Part shown: positions 25,630-35,118 of the stretch, one piece after another | How the letters are laid out: each line of letters opens with the position of its first letter | How positions within the stretch are numbered: the stretch's first letter is position 1 | DNA from: Kutzneria sp. | Lineage (GTDB): Bacteria; Actinomycetota; Actinomycetes; Mycobacteriales; Pseudonocardiaceae | Assembly: GCA_019239965.1 (NCBI GenBank) | Contig: JAFAZC010000002.1 | Coordinates: 51,370 to 115,369 of the forward strand | DNA: 64,000 nucleotides | Direction: 5' to 3' | The notes under the pieces: model-generated | The model's input: only the letters and a program-made list of their open reading frames with translations | What the model was told of the DNA's origin: nothing | Databases searched by the model: none | Translations under genes and position numbers: made by a program

Positions 25630-26943
25630 ATGTCCGTCACCACTGCACACCCAGGGCGCCCCGACCAGGGCGCGCCTCGGCAGGAGGCCACGGCGAAGCG
25701 CGCCGCGCTGACCGCCCAGCGGCTCAGGACCGGTGCGAGCTTCGGTGGGCTGCCGGTCACCAATCTCGTCGTGCTCGAGGTGGGCCTTGCCCTCGGACTG
25801 CTCCTTCTCGCGGTGAACACCGCGCTGCTGCCCCTGGCCGGCGGCATCGCCCTGCTGGCGCTGGTCGTCGCGCTGCTCCGCTGGGGTGGCCGCTGGTTCA
25901 CCCAGTGGATCGGCCTCACACTGAGGTACGCCGTTCGAAGCCACGTCAGGTCGGTCCGGCCAGCTGCGGCATCCGGTGCCGTCGAGGGCCCCGCGGACGA
26001 TGCGGGCACCGCGGTCATCGGCCCCGAGGACCCTCGGGTGGCACTGCTGCGATTGGTGATTCCGGACCTCGTCGTCGCGCACGCCGTCGACCACGAGCGA
26101 CGTCCGGTGGGGATCGCCTGGCACCAGGGCACCTGGACGGCCGTGCTTCGGGTCGAACCCGCACCGCAGCTCGTCACCCCGATCGGCAAGGCGCCGAACC
26201 TGCCGCTCGGCGCCCTGGCGCCGTGCCTTTCCGATCGGGGTGTCGTTCTGGACTCGATAGGCGTGCTGTGGCACTGCTACCCAGGCAGTCCCGTGTTGCC
26301 GTCCTCGTCGGAGGCGCTTGCCGCCTACCTCGAGGTGCTTGGCCCGCTGCCGGCCTCGGCGCGCCGCACCACCCTCGTCACGGTCCGGCTGGATCCGCGC
26401 CGGTGCGGCGAGGCGGTGCACGAGCGGGGCGGCGGTGTCGTCGGTGCGCATCGTGCACTGATCGGCGCGCTGTCCCGGGTCCGGGGCGCACTGGGGGCCC
26501 GTGGCGTGCAGACCAGCCCGCTCGCGCCGGACGAATTGCTCCGCGCCGGCATCACCGCGGCGGAGTTGACCGCCTCGGTCGGTGCCACGGGCGCCGTTGG
26601 ACTTCGGGAGAAGTGGGACGGCGTGACGGTGTCGGGTGTCGGTCATTGCAGTTACGCGGTCACGGGATGGCCGTCGGGAGGCGTGCACAGCAGCCTCAAC
26701 GCGTTCACCAGCATCCGCGCGCTGTCCTCGACCGTGACGATGACCATCTCGCCGCGCGGCAAGGACGGCCAGGTCGGACTGCGCGGCCTTGTCCGGATCA
26801 GCGCGAGAACCGGTCGCGAGCTGGACAGCGCCGAGGGCCGGCTGCGCAAGCTGGGCGAGCGACTGGGGCTGTCGCTGCTCCCGCTGCAAGGCATGCAGGC
26901 GGCCGGCTTCGCTGCCACGCTGCCCTACGGAGGAACGGCATGA
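25630..26943 (+). CDS. eccE: type VII secretion protein EccE
   Basis: 437 residues from the ATG at 25630 (AGGGGAAGAG upstream). Two N-terminal membrane helices (about 44-63 and 66-84) precede a soluble domain of about 340 residues with GIAWHQGTWTAVLRVEP and a late RTGRELDSAEGRLRKLGERLGL block, as in EccE proteins. EccE stabilises the periphery of the ESX membrane complex. The divergence from eccB and the downstream ATGA overlap support this call. M. tuberculosis ESX-4 lacks eccE as I recall, so this locus is more complete. Confidence 0.86.
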   Translation: MSVTTAHPGRPDQGAPRQEATAKRAALTAQRLRTGASFGGLPVTNLVVLEVGLALGLLLLAVNTALLPLAGGIALLALVVALLRWGGRWFTQWIGLTLRYAVRSHVRSVRPAAASGAVEGPADDAGTAVIGPEDPRVALLRLVIPDLVVAHAVDHERRPVGIAWHQGTWTAVLRVEPAPQLVTPIGKAPNLPLGALAPCLSDRGVVLDSIGVLWHCYPGSPVLPSSSEALAAYLEVLGPLPASARRTTLVTVRLDPRRCGEAVHERGGGVVGAHRALIGALSRVRGALGARGVQTSPLAPDELLRAGITAAELTASVGATGAVGLREKWDGVTVSGVGHCSYAVTGWPSGGVHSSLNAFTSIRALSSTVTMTISPRGKDGQVGLRGLVRISARTGRELDSAEGRLRKLGERLGLSLLPLQGMQAAGFAATLPYGGTA

Positions 26944-27671
26944 GCGGCACTCAGACGACAACGCGGACCACAGCCGTCGATGACGGCCTCGCACCGGAGT
27001 ACATCGTGCCCGCCGCGATGCTGGACGCGGTCAGCCCGTCCGCCGAGCGCGGTGGTGTGCTGCTCGGCTCCGACCCGAACGAGGAGCCGGCAAGTGTTTC
27101 GCTGCTGCGCTCGGTGCCGACCCGCGTGGTCACCCTCGGCGGTCTCTACCTCGCCCGTCAGATCGCGCTGCGCGCCATGGCCGCAGGCGCGTGGGTGATC
27201 GTCGCGACGGGCCGACCGCAGGCTTGGCAGATGCTCAGCGCCGCGGCGGGCACGACACCGGACGGACGGCCCCTTCCCCTCATCCAGATCCGCCGGCTCG
27301 CACCGATCGAGCTCCCGGCGGGCGCCGAGGACAGTCCACTGCTGGTGGTACACGATGGCGGCGCGACGCCGGTCGAGCTGTTTCCGCCGCGCACCCCGTG
27401 GCAGACCACCATGTACGTCCTGCCCTACCTGCATCCGCAGGCTGGCCAGCTCGCGTTCAACGCCGACCTGGTGCTGATACAACGGCTGCAGCTGGCGCAG
27501 GCACAACTGGCGGCACGGATCTGGCGGCTACGACCGCAGATGGTCACCGAGCTCACCAAACTGGCGGACGACCAGATCATCACTCTCGGACGGGATCTGT
27601 GGCTACCGGTCAGACTGGTCAGCCACGCGCGGGAGGAACAGATCCTCGGACCGGTCCGTCGCGGCGACTGA
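26940..27671 (+). CDS. unknown protein translationally coupled to eccE
   Basis: 243 residues. The ATG shares ATGA with the eccE stop and has GGAGG upstream, so the two are made together. No signal peptide or membrane helix is evident. An alpha/beta middle part includes RVVTLGGLYLARQIALRAMAA then WVIVATGRPQAWQ, resembling a degenerate nucleotide-binding fold. The C-terminal part is helical, with a repeated RLQLAQAQLAARIWRL stretch, and ends in a WLPVRLVSHAREEQ segment. I do not recognise it. Coupling argues for a cytosolic partner or regulator of the ESX complex. Confidence 0.8.
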   Translation: MSGTQTTTRTTAVDDGLAPEYIVPAAMLDAVSPSAERGGVLLGSDPNEEPASVSLLRSVPTRVVTLGGLYLARQIALRAMAAGAWVIVATGRPQAWQMLSAAAGTTPDGRPLPLIQIRRLAPIELPAGAEDSPLLVVHDGGATPVELFPPRTPWQTTMYVLPYLHPQAGQLAFNADLVLIQRLQLAQAQLAARIWRLRPQMVTELTKLADDQIITLGRDLWLPVRLVSHAREEQILGPVRRGD

Positions 27672-27784
27672 GCACGGCACGGCGTGTCTCAGCGGCCTCC
27701 CACTCGACGAAATCGAAACGCCGCCCAGTGGCGTAGGTCGGACAAGGGTCAAGGCGGTGGACGAGCGCGGCTAACACCTCGGGG

Positions 27785-28618
27785 TCACGGATGCCTGAGG
27801 TTGCGGGTCACAGCCGCTCGCGCCGCCAGCTCGGCGTCGTCGGGATAGTCCACTCCGACGAGGACCAGTCCGTGCGGTGGCACGACGGTCACCGAGCTGT
27901 CCCGTTCGGTGGCCGCCAGCAGCGATCGCGGCCACCGCACTGGTTTGCGCCCTTCTCCGACCGCCAGCAGTGCTCCCATCAGACTGCGCACCATCGAATG
28001 ACAGAACGCGTCGGCCGAGACGGCGGCCGACAACACACCGTCCTCGGCGCGGGTCCAGTCCAGCCGCTGGAGCTCGCGGATCGTCGTAGCTCCTTCCCTG
28101 CGGCGGCAGAACGCGGCGAAGTCGTGCTCACCGAGCAGATGGGCGGAGGAGTGCCTGAGCACGTCGAGGTCGAGCGGGCGGGGCCAGGCAAGGGTGTCGA
28201 GTCTGCGCATCGGATGGGCGCCGTAGGGGGCATCGGTGACGCGGTACACGTAGTGCCGGCGCAGCGCGGAGAACCGGGCGTCGAACTCCGCCGGCACAAC
28301 GCCGGCGGTGAACACCCTGACGTCGGACGGCAGGATCCGGGCCAGTCTGGCAACCAGCCCGTCGACGTCGACGTCGGCGGGCAGATCCGCGTGGGCCACC
28401 TGCCCCGTGGCGTGTACGCCGGCGTCGGTGCGGCCGGCGACGGTCAACCTGACGTCACACCGCAGCACTCGGGACATCGTGTCCTCGAGCACCCCGCAGA
28501 CCGTGCGTCGTCCGGGCTGTCGTGCCCAGCCGGAGAACTCGGTGCCATCGTAGGCGAGATCCAGCCGAACACGGACGAGCCCGCCACTGTCGGCGGGCTC
28601 GTCCGTGTGACTGACCAC
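27785..28618 (-). CDS. truA: tRNA pseudouridine(38-40) synthase TruA
   Basis: Isomerizes uridines 38-40 in the anticodon stem of many tRNAs. 277 residues. The [19 protein letters not shown] motif is followed by [10 protein letters not shown] with the catalytic Asp65, and by RHYVYRV and SFCHSMVR-like blocks (here [18 protein letters not shown]). It starts five bases after the rplQ stop and closes the alpha operon, as in mycobacteria (Rv3455c). It converges on the secretion locus across a 113-base gap without an obvious strong hairpin. Confidence 0.96.
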   Translation of the reverse strand: MVSHTDEPADSGGLVRVRLDLAYDGTEFSGWARQPGRRTVCGVLEDTMSRVLRCDVRLTVAGRTDAGVHATGQVAHADLPADVDVDGLVARLARILPSDVRVFTAGVVPAEFDARFSALRRHYVYRVTDAPYGAHPMRRLDTLAWPRPLDLDVLRHSSAHLLGEHDFAAFCRRREGATTIRELQRLDWTRAEDGVLSAAVSADAFCHSMVRSLMGALLAVGEGRKPVRWPRSLLAATERDSSVTVVPPHGLVLVGVDYPDDAELAARAAVTRNLRHP

Positions 28619-28623
28619 AGTGT

Positions 28624-29190
28624 TCAGCTGGTGGTTTCGGTCTTCTCGGCCTCGGCGGCGTCGCTGTCGGACGCAGTCGCCTCGGCCTCGTCTGACACAG
28701 CCTCGGCCGACTCGGTTTCCGCCGCCTCGGTGGGCTTGTCGTCCTTGGCCGTCTTCGCCTTGGTTGCCTTGGCCGGCTTGGCGTCCTTGGCGAACTTCGT
28801 GCCGCGGGCGGCCTCGGCCTCAGTGGTGACCAACTTGTCGGCGACCAGTTCGATCACGGCCATCTGGGCGTTGTCGCCCTTGCGCGGCATCGTCTTCACG
28901 ATCCGGGTGTAGCCGCCGTTGCGGTCGGCGAAGAACGGAGCGATCTCCGCGAACAGCTTGTGCAGCACGTCCTTGTCGCGGATGACCTTCAGGACCTGGC
29001 GCCGGTTGTGCAGGTCGCCGCGCTTGGCCTTGGAGATCAGACGCTCGGCGAGCGGGCGGAGCCTGCGCGCCTTGGCCTGCGTCGTCTTGATCCGCCCATG
29101 AGTGAACAGCGCGGTGGCCAGGTTGGCCAGCAACAGCCGCTCGTGGGCGGGGGATCCGCCGAGGCGGGCACCCTTGGTGGGGGTGGGCAT
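28624..29190 (-). CDS. rplQ: 50S ribosomal protein L17 with acidic tail
   Basis: The first 120 residues are standard L17 ([25 protein letters not shown], then [15 protein letters not shown]). Another 65 or so residues follow, made almost only of Ala, Lys, Glu, Asp, Ser and Thr, first basic and then acidic. Such tails are common on actinobacterial L17 and are probably disordered. It lies 97 bases downstream of rpoA in the same operon, before truA. Confidence 0.96.
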   Translation of the reverse strand: MPTPTKGARLGGSPAHERLLLANLATALFTHGRIKTTQAKARRLRPLAERLISKAKRGDLHNRRQVLKVIRDKDVLHKLFAEIAPFFADRNGGYTRIVKTMPRKGDNAQMAVIELVADKLVTTEAEAARGTKFAKDAKPAKATKAKTAKDDKPTEAAETESAEAVSDEAEATASDSDAAEAEKTETTS

Positions 29191-29287
29191 TTCTTGCTCC
29201 TCGTTAGGTCAACCGGTTGGCCGACGGGGCACTCCAGCCTGCCGAAATTCCTGTAGCTCGCCGGATTCCTTACAGCTGCCCAGATTC

Positions 29288-30343
29288 CTACAGCTGCTCG
29301 GTCTCTGCGTAGTCCTGGCCGTCGTCGTGGTGACTGTCGATGCCGCCGGCTGACCAGGTGATGTCCGCCGGGAAGTCGGCGGCGGCAGCCGACGGGTCGA
29401 ACCCGGGCGGGCTGTCCTTGAGCGCGAGGCCGAGGCCGACGAGCTTGAGTTTGACCTCGTCGATCGACTTCGCACCGAAGTTGCGGATGTCCAACAGGTC
29501 GGCCTCGCTGCGGGAGACCAGTTCGCCAACGGTGTGGATGCCTTCCCGCTTGAGGCAGTTGTACGAGCGAACCGTCAGGTCGAGGTCCTCGATCGGCATC
29601 GCGAACGCCGCGATCGTGTCGGCCTCGGCCGGCGACGGGCCGATCTCGATGCCCTCGGCGTCCACGTTGAGTTCGCGGGCGAGACCGAAGAGCTCCACGA
29701 GGGTCTTGCCCGCGGAGGCGACCGCGTCCCTCGGCGTGATGGACGGCTTGCTCTCCACGTCGAGGATCAGCTTGTCGAAGTCGGTTCGCTGCTCGACACG
29801 GGTGGCCTCGACCTTGTAGGTCACCTTCAGCACCGGCGAGTAGATCGAGTCGACGGGAATCCGGCCGATCTCCGCTCCGGCCTGCTTATTCTGCACGGCG
29901 GGCACGTAGCCGCGGCCACGCTCGACAACCAGCTCGATTTCCAGCTTGCCCTTGGCGTTGAGGGTGGCGATGTGCAGGTCCGGGTTGTGCACCGTCACCC
30001 CGGCCGGCGGCACGATGTCACCCGCGGTGACCGTACCTGGTCCCTGCTTGCGCAGGTACATGGTCACCGGCTCGTCCTCCTCGGAGCTCACGACCAGCTC
30101 CTTGAGGTTGAGGATGATGTCGGTGACATCCTCCTTCACCCCGGGCACCGTGGTGAACTCGTGCAGCACGCCGTCGATCCGGATGCTGGTGACGGCCGCG
30201 CCAGGGATGGACGACAGCAGGGTGCGCCGGATCGAGTTGCCCAGCGTGTAGCCGAAGCCGGGCTCGAGCGGTTCGATGACGAATCGGGACCGGGTGTCGT
30301 TGATGGGCTCCTCGGCGAGCGAGGGGCGCTGCGAGATCAGCAC
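29288..30343 (-). CDS. rpoA: DNA-directed RNA polymerase subunit alpha
   Basis: Scaffold for RNA polymerase assembly and contact point for upstream DNA and activators. 351 residues. The N-terminal dimer domain has [24 protein letters not shown], and the C-terminal domain (about 250-320) has [20 protein letters not shown] and [14 protein letters not shown]. An acidic, His-containing tail ends it. A strong hairpin separates it from rpsD, so some transcripts may start or stop there. Confidence 0.98.
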   Translation of the reverse strand: MLISQRPSLAEEPINDTRSRFVIEPLEPGFGYTLGNSIRRTLLSSIPGAAVTSIRIDGVLHEFTTVPGVKEDVTDIILNLKELVVSSEEDEPVTMYLRKQGPGTVTAGDIVPPAGVTVHNPDLHIATLNAKGKLEIELVVERGRGYVPAVQNKQAGAEIGRIPVDSIYSPVLKVTYKVEATRVEQRTDFDKLILDVESKPSITPRDAVASAGKTLVELFGLARELNVDAEGIEIGPSPAEADTIAAFAMPIEDLDLTVRSYNCLKREGIHTVGELVSRSEADLLDIRNFGAKSIDEVKLKLVGLGLALKDSPPGFDPSAAAADFPADITWSAGGIDSHHDDGQDYAETEQL

Positions 30344-30431
30344 TGCTTACCTTCTTTCCCAGCCGGCGCCCGCTATTTGACGCCGGTGCGATGGCGGTCG
30401 GCACACCCTGCGTGCCGGCCGGTCGACCCGA

Positions 30432-30465
30432 TGCGGGACGACCGCCACGTGACGGTCGTCCCGCA
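30432..30465 (-). terminator. hairpin between rpsD and rpoA
   Basis: 13-bp perfect arms (30432-30444 and 30453-30465) around an 8-base loop, five bases after the rpsD stop. It could end part of the transcripts or protect the rpsM-rpsK-rpsD mRNA end. There is no T run. Confidence 0.65.
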
Positions 30466-30469
30466 CGGA

Positions 30470-31075
30470 TCACTTCGAGTAGAACTCGACGATCAGCTGT
30501 TCGGTGACTGGTGTGTCGATCTGCGCACGTTCGGGAAGCTGGTGCACCAGGATGCGCAGGGTGGACGGGACCACCTGCAGCCACGCCGGTACCGGACGGT
30601 CACCGAAGGTGGCCTTGGCGACCTCGAAAGGCAGCATCGGCAGCGACTTGGGCCGGACATCGATGATGTCCCACTTGGTCACCCGGTAACTGGGGATGTT
30701 GACCTTCTCGCCGTTGACGAGGAAGTGGCCGTGGCTGACCAGCTGCCGTGCCTGCCTGCGGGTGCGGGCAAGGCCGGCGCGGTAGACCACATTGTCCAGC
30801 CGCGACTCGAGAATCTGCAGCAGGTTCTCACCAGTCTTGCCGGGGCGGCGGACCGCCTCGTGGTAGTACTTGCTGAACTGGCGCTCGAGAATGCCGTAGG
30901 TGTAGCGAGCCTTCTGCTTCTCCTGCGACTGGAGCAGGTACTCGCTCTCCTTGATTCGGCCTCGACCGTGCTGGCCTGGCGGGTACGGGCGCCGCTCGAA
31001 CGCCTGGTCACCGCCGACGAGGTCAACCTTGAGACGACGCGAGATACGCGTCGCGGGACCGGTGTATCGGGCCAT
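30470..31075 (-). CDS. rpsD: 30S ribosomal protein S4
   Basis: Primary 16S rRNA binder and, in other bacteria, translational repressor of the alpha operon. 201 residues with MARYTGPATRISRRL at the start and the S4 RNA-binding domain (RLDNVVYRAGLARTRRQARQLVSHGHFLVNG). No zinc-binding cysteines are present, so it is the C-minus type. It is the last gene of rpsM-rpsK-rpsD before the hairpin. Confidence 0.97.
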   Translation of the reverse strand: MARYTGPATRISRRLKVDLVGGDQAFERRPYPPGQHGRGRIKESEYLLQSQEKQKARYTYGILERQFSKYYHEAVRRPGKTGENLLQILESRLDNVVYRAGLARTRRQARQLVSHGHFLVNGEKVNIPSYRVTKWDIIDVRPKSLPMLPFEVAKATFGDRPVPAWLQVVPSTLRILVHQLPERAQIDTPVTEQLIVEFYSK

Positions 31076-31098
31076 CTGTGCTTATCCTCCCCGTGCCT

Positions 31099-31506
31099 TC
31101 AGACCCGGCGCCGCTTGGGCGGGCGGCAGCCGTTGTGGGGCTGCGGGGTCACGTCCTGGATGATGCCAACCTCCAGGCCAGCGGCCTGGAGCGAACGGAT
31201 CGCGGTCTCCCGGCCCGAGCCGGGGCCCTTCACGAACACGTCGACCCTGCGCATACCGTGTTCGGTCGCCTTGCGGGCAGCGTTCTCAGCGGCCATCTGT
31301 GCGGCGAACGGCGTGGACTTGCGGGAGCCCTTGAAGCCGACATGACCGGCGGAGGCCCAGCTGATCACGTTTCCGACCGGATCGGTGATGGACACGATCG
31401 TGTTGTTGAACGTGCTCTTGATGTGGGCGTGCCCATGGGAGACGTTCTTCTTCTCCTTGCGCCGGACTTTCTTGACTCCGGCGCCGGAGCGGGTCTTGGG
31501 TGGCAT
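31099..31506 (-). CDS. rpsK: 30S ribosomal protein S11
   Basis: Platform protein near the mRNA exit. 135 residues. [36 protein letters not shown] and the ending [13 protein letters not shown] are all conserved. Lies 37 bases after rpsM and 23 before rpsD. Confidence 0.97.
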   Translation of the reverse strand: MPPKTRSGAGVKKVRRKEKKNVSHGHAHIKSTFNNTIVSITDPVGNVISWASAGHVGFKGSRKSTPFAAQMAAENAARKATEHGMRRVDVFVKGPGSGRETAIRSLQAAGLEVGIIQDVTPQPHNGCRPPKRRRV

Positions 31507-31543
31507 GTCTTCGATGATCTCCTAGCCGCTACGGATCTTCCGG

Positions 31544-31924
31544 TTACTTCTTGCCGGCCTTCTTCTTGCCGGCCACCGTCTTCTTCGGGCCCTTGCGGGT
31601 GCGGGCGTTGGTCTTCGTCCGCTGGCCGCGCACGGGAAGCCCACGACGGTGCCGAAGCCCCTCGTAGCAGCCGATCTCCATCTTGCGACGGATGTCGGCC
31701 TGGATCTCGCGGCGGAGGTCGCCCTCGACCTTGAAGTTGCTCTCGATGTACTCCCGCAGCTTGCCGAGATCGGCGTCGGAGAGGTCCTTGGCGCGCAGTT
31801 CCGGGCTGATCCCGGTGGCGTCAAGGAGCTCCCTCGAGCGGGTTCGGCCTATGCCGAAGATGTAGGTCAGCGCGATCTCCATCCGCTTCTCGCGGGGGAG
31901 GTCGACGCCAGCGAGTCGTGCCAT
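31544..31924 (-). CDS. rpsM: 30S ribosomal protein S13
   Basis: Head protein contacting tRNA and L5. 126 residues, starting [26 protein letters not shown], with [26 protein letters not shown] and a Lys-rich C-terminal tail. The gap to rpmJ is 268 bases and presumably carries a leader. No clear promoter was found in it. Confidence 0.97.
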   Translation of the reverse strand: MARLAGVDLPREKRMEIALTYIFGIGRTRSRELLDATGISPELRAKDLSDADLGKLREYIESNFKVEGDLRREIQADIRRKMEIGCYEGLRHRRGLPVRGQRTKTNARTRKGPKKTVAGKKKAGKK

Positions 31925-32192
31925 GCGGCGTTGTGCTCCTCACTCTGCTCCGCTCCAGGTCTTCTCCTCGTCCGTCCTGGGGCCGACTCGCCGTGGCGGT
32001 ACGCCCGCTCTCGCGGACGCTGTCCCAGCCCCGGCCTGGAGTCCGGGGGTGATCCGGCCGAAGCACGCAGTGCTCGCGCACCGGGCACCGACCGGAAGGG
32101 TCGAAGAGGCTGTGTACTTGTGGTGTCGCGTCGTGTCGACCGACGACCTGTGCTCTCAGGGGCCTGCTGCCACACTCGTCGGCCCCGTGTTG

Positions 32193-32306
32193 TCAGCCCT
32201 GGCGCTGCTTGTGGCGCAGGTTCTCACAGATCACCATGACCCGGCCGTGTCGGCGGATCACTTTGCACTTGTCGCAGATCTTCTTGACGCTCGGCTGGAC
32301 CTTCAC
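32193..32306 (-). CDS. rpmJ: 50S ribosomal protein L36 (zinc type)
   Basis: 37 residues from a GTG preceded by AGGAG. Cys11, Cys14, Cys27 and His32 form the zinc site, so this is the C-plus form. It is embedded at the end of a longer frame that is not itself a gene. It follows infA across two small hairpins, as in Rv3461c. Confidence 0.95.
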   Translation of the reverse strand: MKVQPSVKKICDKCKVIRRHGRVMVICENLRHKQRQG

Positions 32307-32364
32307 GGTCGTGCACTCCTGCGCTTGTAGATAGGGTTCCGGGGGCTTGCCCTCGGCGTGGGGG

Positions 32365-32406
32365 TTCGGGGGCCGGGCCCCCGAAAGGCACCGTTGGGAG
32401 TGCCTT
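32365..32406 (-). other. two adjacent hairpins between infA and rpmJ
   Basis: The first has 9-bp arms 32365-32373 and 32377-32385 with a 3-base loop. The second has 7-bp arms 32385-32391 and 32400-32406 with an 8-base loop. They share one base, so they form a close tandem. They may attenuate transcription or stabilise mRNA ends. Confidence 0.5.
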
Positions 32407-32442
32407 GGCGAAGCACGTGCCCCCACATCCCCAACGTGGAGG

Positions 32443-32664
32443 TCACTTGTAGCGGTAGACGATGCGGCCGCGGGAAAGGTCGTAGGGCGACAGCTCCACG
32501 ACAACCCGGTCCTCGGGCAGGATACGGATGTAGTGCTGCCGCATCTTGCCACTGATGTGCGCGAGAACCTTGTGACCGTTCTCCAACTCGACGCGGAACA
32601 TCGCGTTGGGGAGAGGCTCGACCACGCGGCCCTCGACCTCAATGGCCCCGTCCTTCTTGCCCAT
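32443..32664 (-). CDS. infA: translation initiation factor IF-1
   Basis: Binds the A site of the 30S subunit during initiation. 73 residues, the OB-fold consensus ([21 protein letters not shown], then [13 protein letters not shown] and [22 protein letters not shown]). The usual upstream neighbour map is absent. The gene has its own promoter about 200 bases upstream. Confidence 0.98.
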   Translation of the reverse strand: MGKKDGAIEVEGRVVEPLPNAMFRVELENGHKVLAHISGKMRQHYIRILPEDRVVVELSPYDLSRGRIVYRYK

Positions 32665-32792
32665 GTCCTCCGCGTTTCGTGACAGTGGTATAGCTGGCGT
32701 GTGCCATCTGACGCCCGGATCCGCCGCACGCCAGGTCAGGGCTCGAGTAGTCCGGCTACGACGGCCCTGGCGGTGTGAGAGGGCGGCACGCC

Positions 32793-32811
32793 GGATGGCT
32801 GCCAGCCATCC
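32793..32811. repeat. 19-base palindrome in the infA leader
   Basis: GGATGGCTG and CAGCCATCC flank one central C, giving a perfect dyad. The loop is too short for a normal RNA hairpin, so a protein-binding site is more likely. It lies about 50-60 bases downstream of the predicted infA transcription start. Confidence 0.5.
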
Positions 32812-32863
32812 ATGCTGCTACCTGGGCACGACGGAACCAGCGCTACAAGTGCGCTGCCTATCC

Positions 32864-32892
32864 AGTGTACGCATCGTTGGCCCACGACCCAA
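32864..32892 (-). promoter_or_regulatory. promoter of infA-rpmJ
   Basis: Minus-strand -35 TTGGGT (32892-32887), 17-base spacer, -10 TACACT (32869-32864). It lies between adk and infA, where many bacteria carry map. The leader would be about 190 bases. Confidence 0.7.
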
Positions 32893-32946
32893 ATCGGGTA
32901 CATCCTCGCTGGTCAGACCGACTTGACGGGCCGAAATGCGCGCGGC

Positions 32947-33498
32947 TCAGACGCCCGCGCGCAAGGCCTTCAGCGCACGCTCGGTGATCTCGTCGACGGC
33001 ACCGACCGCGTCAACCGTGATCAGCACGTCGCCGTAGTAGCCGAGCAGCGGAGCCGTCTCCGAGCGGTAGACCTCCTGTCGGCGCCGGATGACATCCTCG
33101 TTGTCGTCCGCGCGGCCACGGGAGACCAGTCGTTGGACAACGACGTCTTCTGGCACGTCGAGCTCGAGCACGGCGTCGAGTTCGACGCCGGCCTTGTCGA
33201 GAATCTCGCCGAGCACCCCGGCCTGCGCGATGGTGCGCGGGAAGCCGTCGAGTAGGAAGCCCTGACGAGCGTCCGGCTCGGCCAGCCGATCCCGAACCAT
33301 GGCGTTGGTGACCGAGTCGGGAACCAGTTCCCCGGCGTCAAGGTACTTCTTGGCCTCGAGACCGAGGGGGGTCCGCTGCTGGATGTTGGCCCGGAAGAGG
33401 TCCCCGGTCGAGATGTGCGGCACGTCGAGCTTCGCACTCAGTATGGCTGCCTGAGTACCCTTGCCCGCGCCCGGCGGGCCGACGAGGACAAGTCTCAC
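32947..33498 (-). CDS. adk: adenylate kinase
   Basis: Interconverts AMP plus ATP with two ADP. 183 residues, the short-LID form also found in mycobacteria. P-loop [13 protein letters not shown]-site [15 protein letters not shown], and a short LID without zinc cysteines ([12 protein letters not shown]). Its GTG shares one base with the secY stop, so the two are coupled. Confidence 0.97.
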   Translation of the reverse strand: MRLVLVGPPGAGKGTQAAILSAKLDVPHISTGDLFRANIQQRTPLGLEAKKYLDAGELVPDSVTNAMVRDRLAEPDARQGFLLDGFPRTIAQAGVLGEILDKAGVELDAVLELDVPEDVVVQRLVSRGRADDNEDVIRRRQEVYRSETAPLLGYYGDVLITVDAVGAVDEITERALKALRAGV

Positions 33499-34805
33499 TA
33501 CCGCAGGAACCCTTCATAGTTGCGCTGCATCAGCTGGCTCTCGATCTGTTTGATCGTGTCGAGACCCACGCCAACCATGATCAGCACAGCGGTGCCGCCG
33601 AACGGGAAGTTGTTGTTCTGGCCGGCCTGCCCGGTGACACTCAGGAAGAAGTTCGGCAGCACGGCGATGACGCCAAGGTAGAGCGAGCCGGGCAGGGTGA
33701 TGCGGTTGAGCACGTAGCTCAGGTACTCGGACGTGGGCCGGCCCGGGCGGATCCCCGGGATGAAGCCGCCGAACTTCTTCATCTCGTCGGCTCGCTCGTC
33801 CGGGTTGAACGTGATCGCTACGTAGAAGTAGGTGAAGAAGATGATCAGAGCGAAGTACAGCGCGATGTGACCGTAGCTGGACGGACTCACGATGTAGTTC
33901 GACACCCACTGCTGCCAGGCGCCGTTGCCGCCGCTGTTCTGCGTCAGCGTGATGATCAGCTGCGGCAGGTAGAGCAGCGAGGTAGCGAAGATCACCGGAA
34001 TGACGCCGGCCTGGTTGACCTTGAGCGGAAGGTAGGTCGAGGTCCCGCCGTACATCCTGCGGCCGATCATTCGCTTGGCGTACTGCACCGGGATGCGTCG
34101 CTGTGCCTGCTCGAGGAAGACGACGATGCCGATGATCAGCAGCCCAAACGCGCAGATCGCGGTGAACACCAGGCCGCCCTGCTGGAGGATGGCCGCACCC
34201 TCACCGGGGATACGGGCGGCGATGCTGGTGAACATCAACAGCGACATGCCGTTGCCGATGCCGCGCTCGGTGATCAGCTCACCGAACCACATGATGATCG
34301 CGGTGCCGGCGGTCATGGTGACGACGATGACGGCCAGCGTGAAGACACCCTTGTCCGGCACTGGTTCCGCTTGACAGGAACTGAACAGCTGACCGCGGGT
34401 CGCGAGCGCGATGATGCCGGTCGACTGGAGGATCGCCAGTCCGACGGTCAGGTAACGGGTGTACTGGGTCAGCTTGTTCTGCCCGGACTGGCCCTCCTTC
34501 TTCAGCTGCTCGAAACGCGGGATGACCACGGTGAGCAGTTGAACGATGATGCTGGCCGTGATGTAGGGCAGAATTCCCAACGAGAAGATCGACAGCTGCA
34601 GCAGGGCGCCACCGCTGAACAGACTGATCAGCCCGAAGATCCCGTTCTGGTCCACCTGCTTGAGGCATTGCTGGACGTTGGCGAAGTTGACACCGGGGGA
34701 CGGTATCTGCGCGCCGAGGCGGTACAACGCCAGGATTCCCACGGTGAACAGGATCTTGCGGCGCAGGTCCGGCGTCGCGAGAGCCGAGCGGAAGGCGCCT
34801 AGCAC
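33498..34805 (-). CDS. secY: preprotein translocase subunit SecY
   Basis: Channel of the Sec system in the membrane. 435 residues from the GTG at 34805, which has GAGGAGG eight bases upstream and gives the family start [20 protein letters not shown]. Ten membrane helices are expected. The plug region [23 protein letters not shown] and the [12 protein letters not shown] ending are present. The longer frame adds 38 residues across hairpin DNA and was rejected. A terminator upstream and its own -10 suggest a secY-adk operon apart from spc. Confidence 0.97.
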   Translation of the reverse strand: MLGAFRSALATPDLRRKILFTVGILALYRLGAQIPSPGVNFANVQQCLKQVDQNGIFGLISLFSGGALLQLSIFSLGILPYITASIIVQLLTVVIPRFEQLKKEGQSGQNKLTQYTRYLTVGLAILQSTGIIALATRGQLFSSCQAEPVPDKGVFTLAVIVVTMTAGTAIIMWFGELITERGIGNGMSLLMFTSIAARIPGEGAAILQQGGLVFTAICAFGLLIIGIVVFLEQAQRRIPVQYAKRMIGRRMYGGTSTYLPLKVNQAGVIPVIFATSLLYLPQLIITLTQNSGGNGAWQQWVSNYIVSPSSYGHIALYFALIIFFTYFYVAITFNPDERADEMKKFGGFIPGIRPGRPTSEYLSYVLNRITLPGSLYLGVIAVLPNFFLSVTGQAGQNNNFPFGGTAVLIMVGVGLDTIKQIESQLMQRNYEGFLR

Positions 34806-34822
34806 GCGTGACCTCCTCGGCG

Positions 34823-34844
34823 TCACCGGTCTCCTGACCGGTGA
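34823..34844 (-). promoter_or_regulatory. hairpin directly upstream of the secY ribosome binding site
   Basis: 8-bp arms TCACCGGT (34823-34830) and ACCGGTGA (34837-34844) with a 6-base loop, ending about six bases before the GGAGG. A second short hairpin (34880-34896) precedes it. Such structures could control secY translation. Confidence 0.4.
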
Positions 34845-34931
34845 ACGGCTTGTCCGACCATTGTCGGCTGACGTAACAACCTGGCGACAGGCCAGGAACG
34901 CTTCGCGCCATCGGCACAAAGCGTGTCCACG

Positions 34932-34937
34932 ACTCTA
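34932..34937 (-). promoter_or_regulatory. candidate -10 box of secY-adk
   Basis: Minus-strand TAGAGT in the 313-base gap between rplO and secY, about 125 bases before the start. No good -35. The rest of the gap holds the rplO terminator and the leader hairpins, and no gene is seen. Confidence 0.45.
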
Positions 34938-35070
34938 ACAGGCTCATCGGCGGACACGGACCCCGCCGGTGGCAGCAACCCAGCCGGTGAGACGCGGGCC
35001 GCATTGCGAACCCGGTCACCAAGGCGACAATCACCCGGATCCGTGCTCGCACCGACCACGTGGTGAACGA

Positions 35071-35105
35071 TGTGTGGCCGGTGGGAACACCCCACCGGCC
35101 ACACA
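35071..35105 (-). terminator. terminator after rplO
   Basis: Perfect 15-bp arms (35071-35085, 35091-35105) and a 5-base loop, beginning 14 bases past the rplO stop. It marks the end of the spc operon. There is no T run. Confidence 0.8.
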
Positions 35106-35118
35106 CGGTCCGAACGAC

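Noticed and set aside
25491..26189. 233-codon N-terminal extension of eccB
   Set aside because: EccB proteins start with the MPSTPTSKSQVQAYRF sequence found at 25490, and the extension lies opposite the eccE coding region.
29534..31345. 603-codon plus-strand frame opposite rpoA, rpsD and rpsK
   Set aside because: Antisense to three ribosomal/RNA polymerase genes, no start signal, no similarity.
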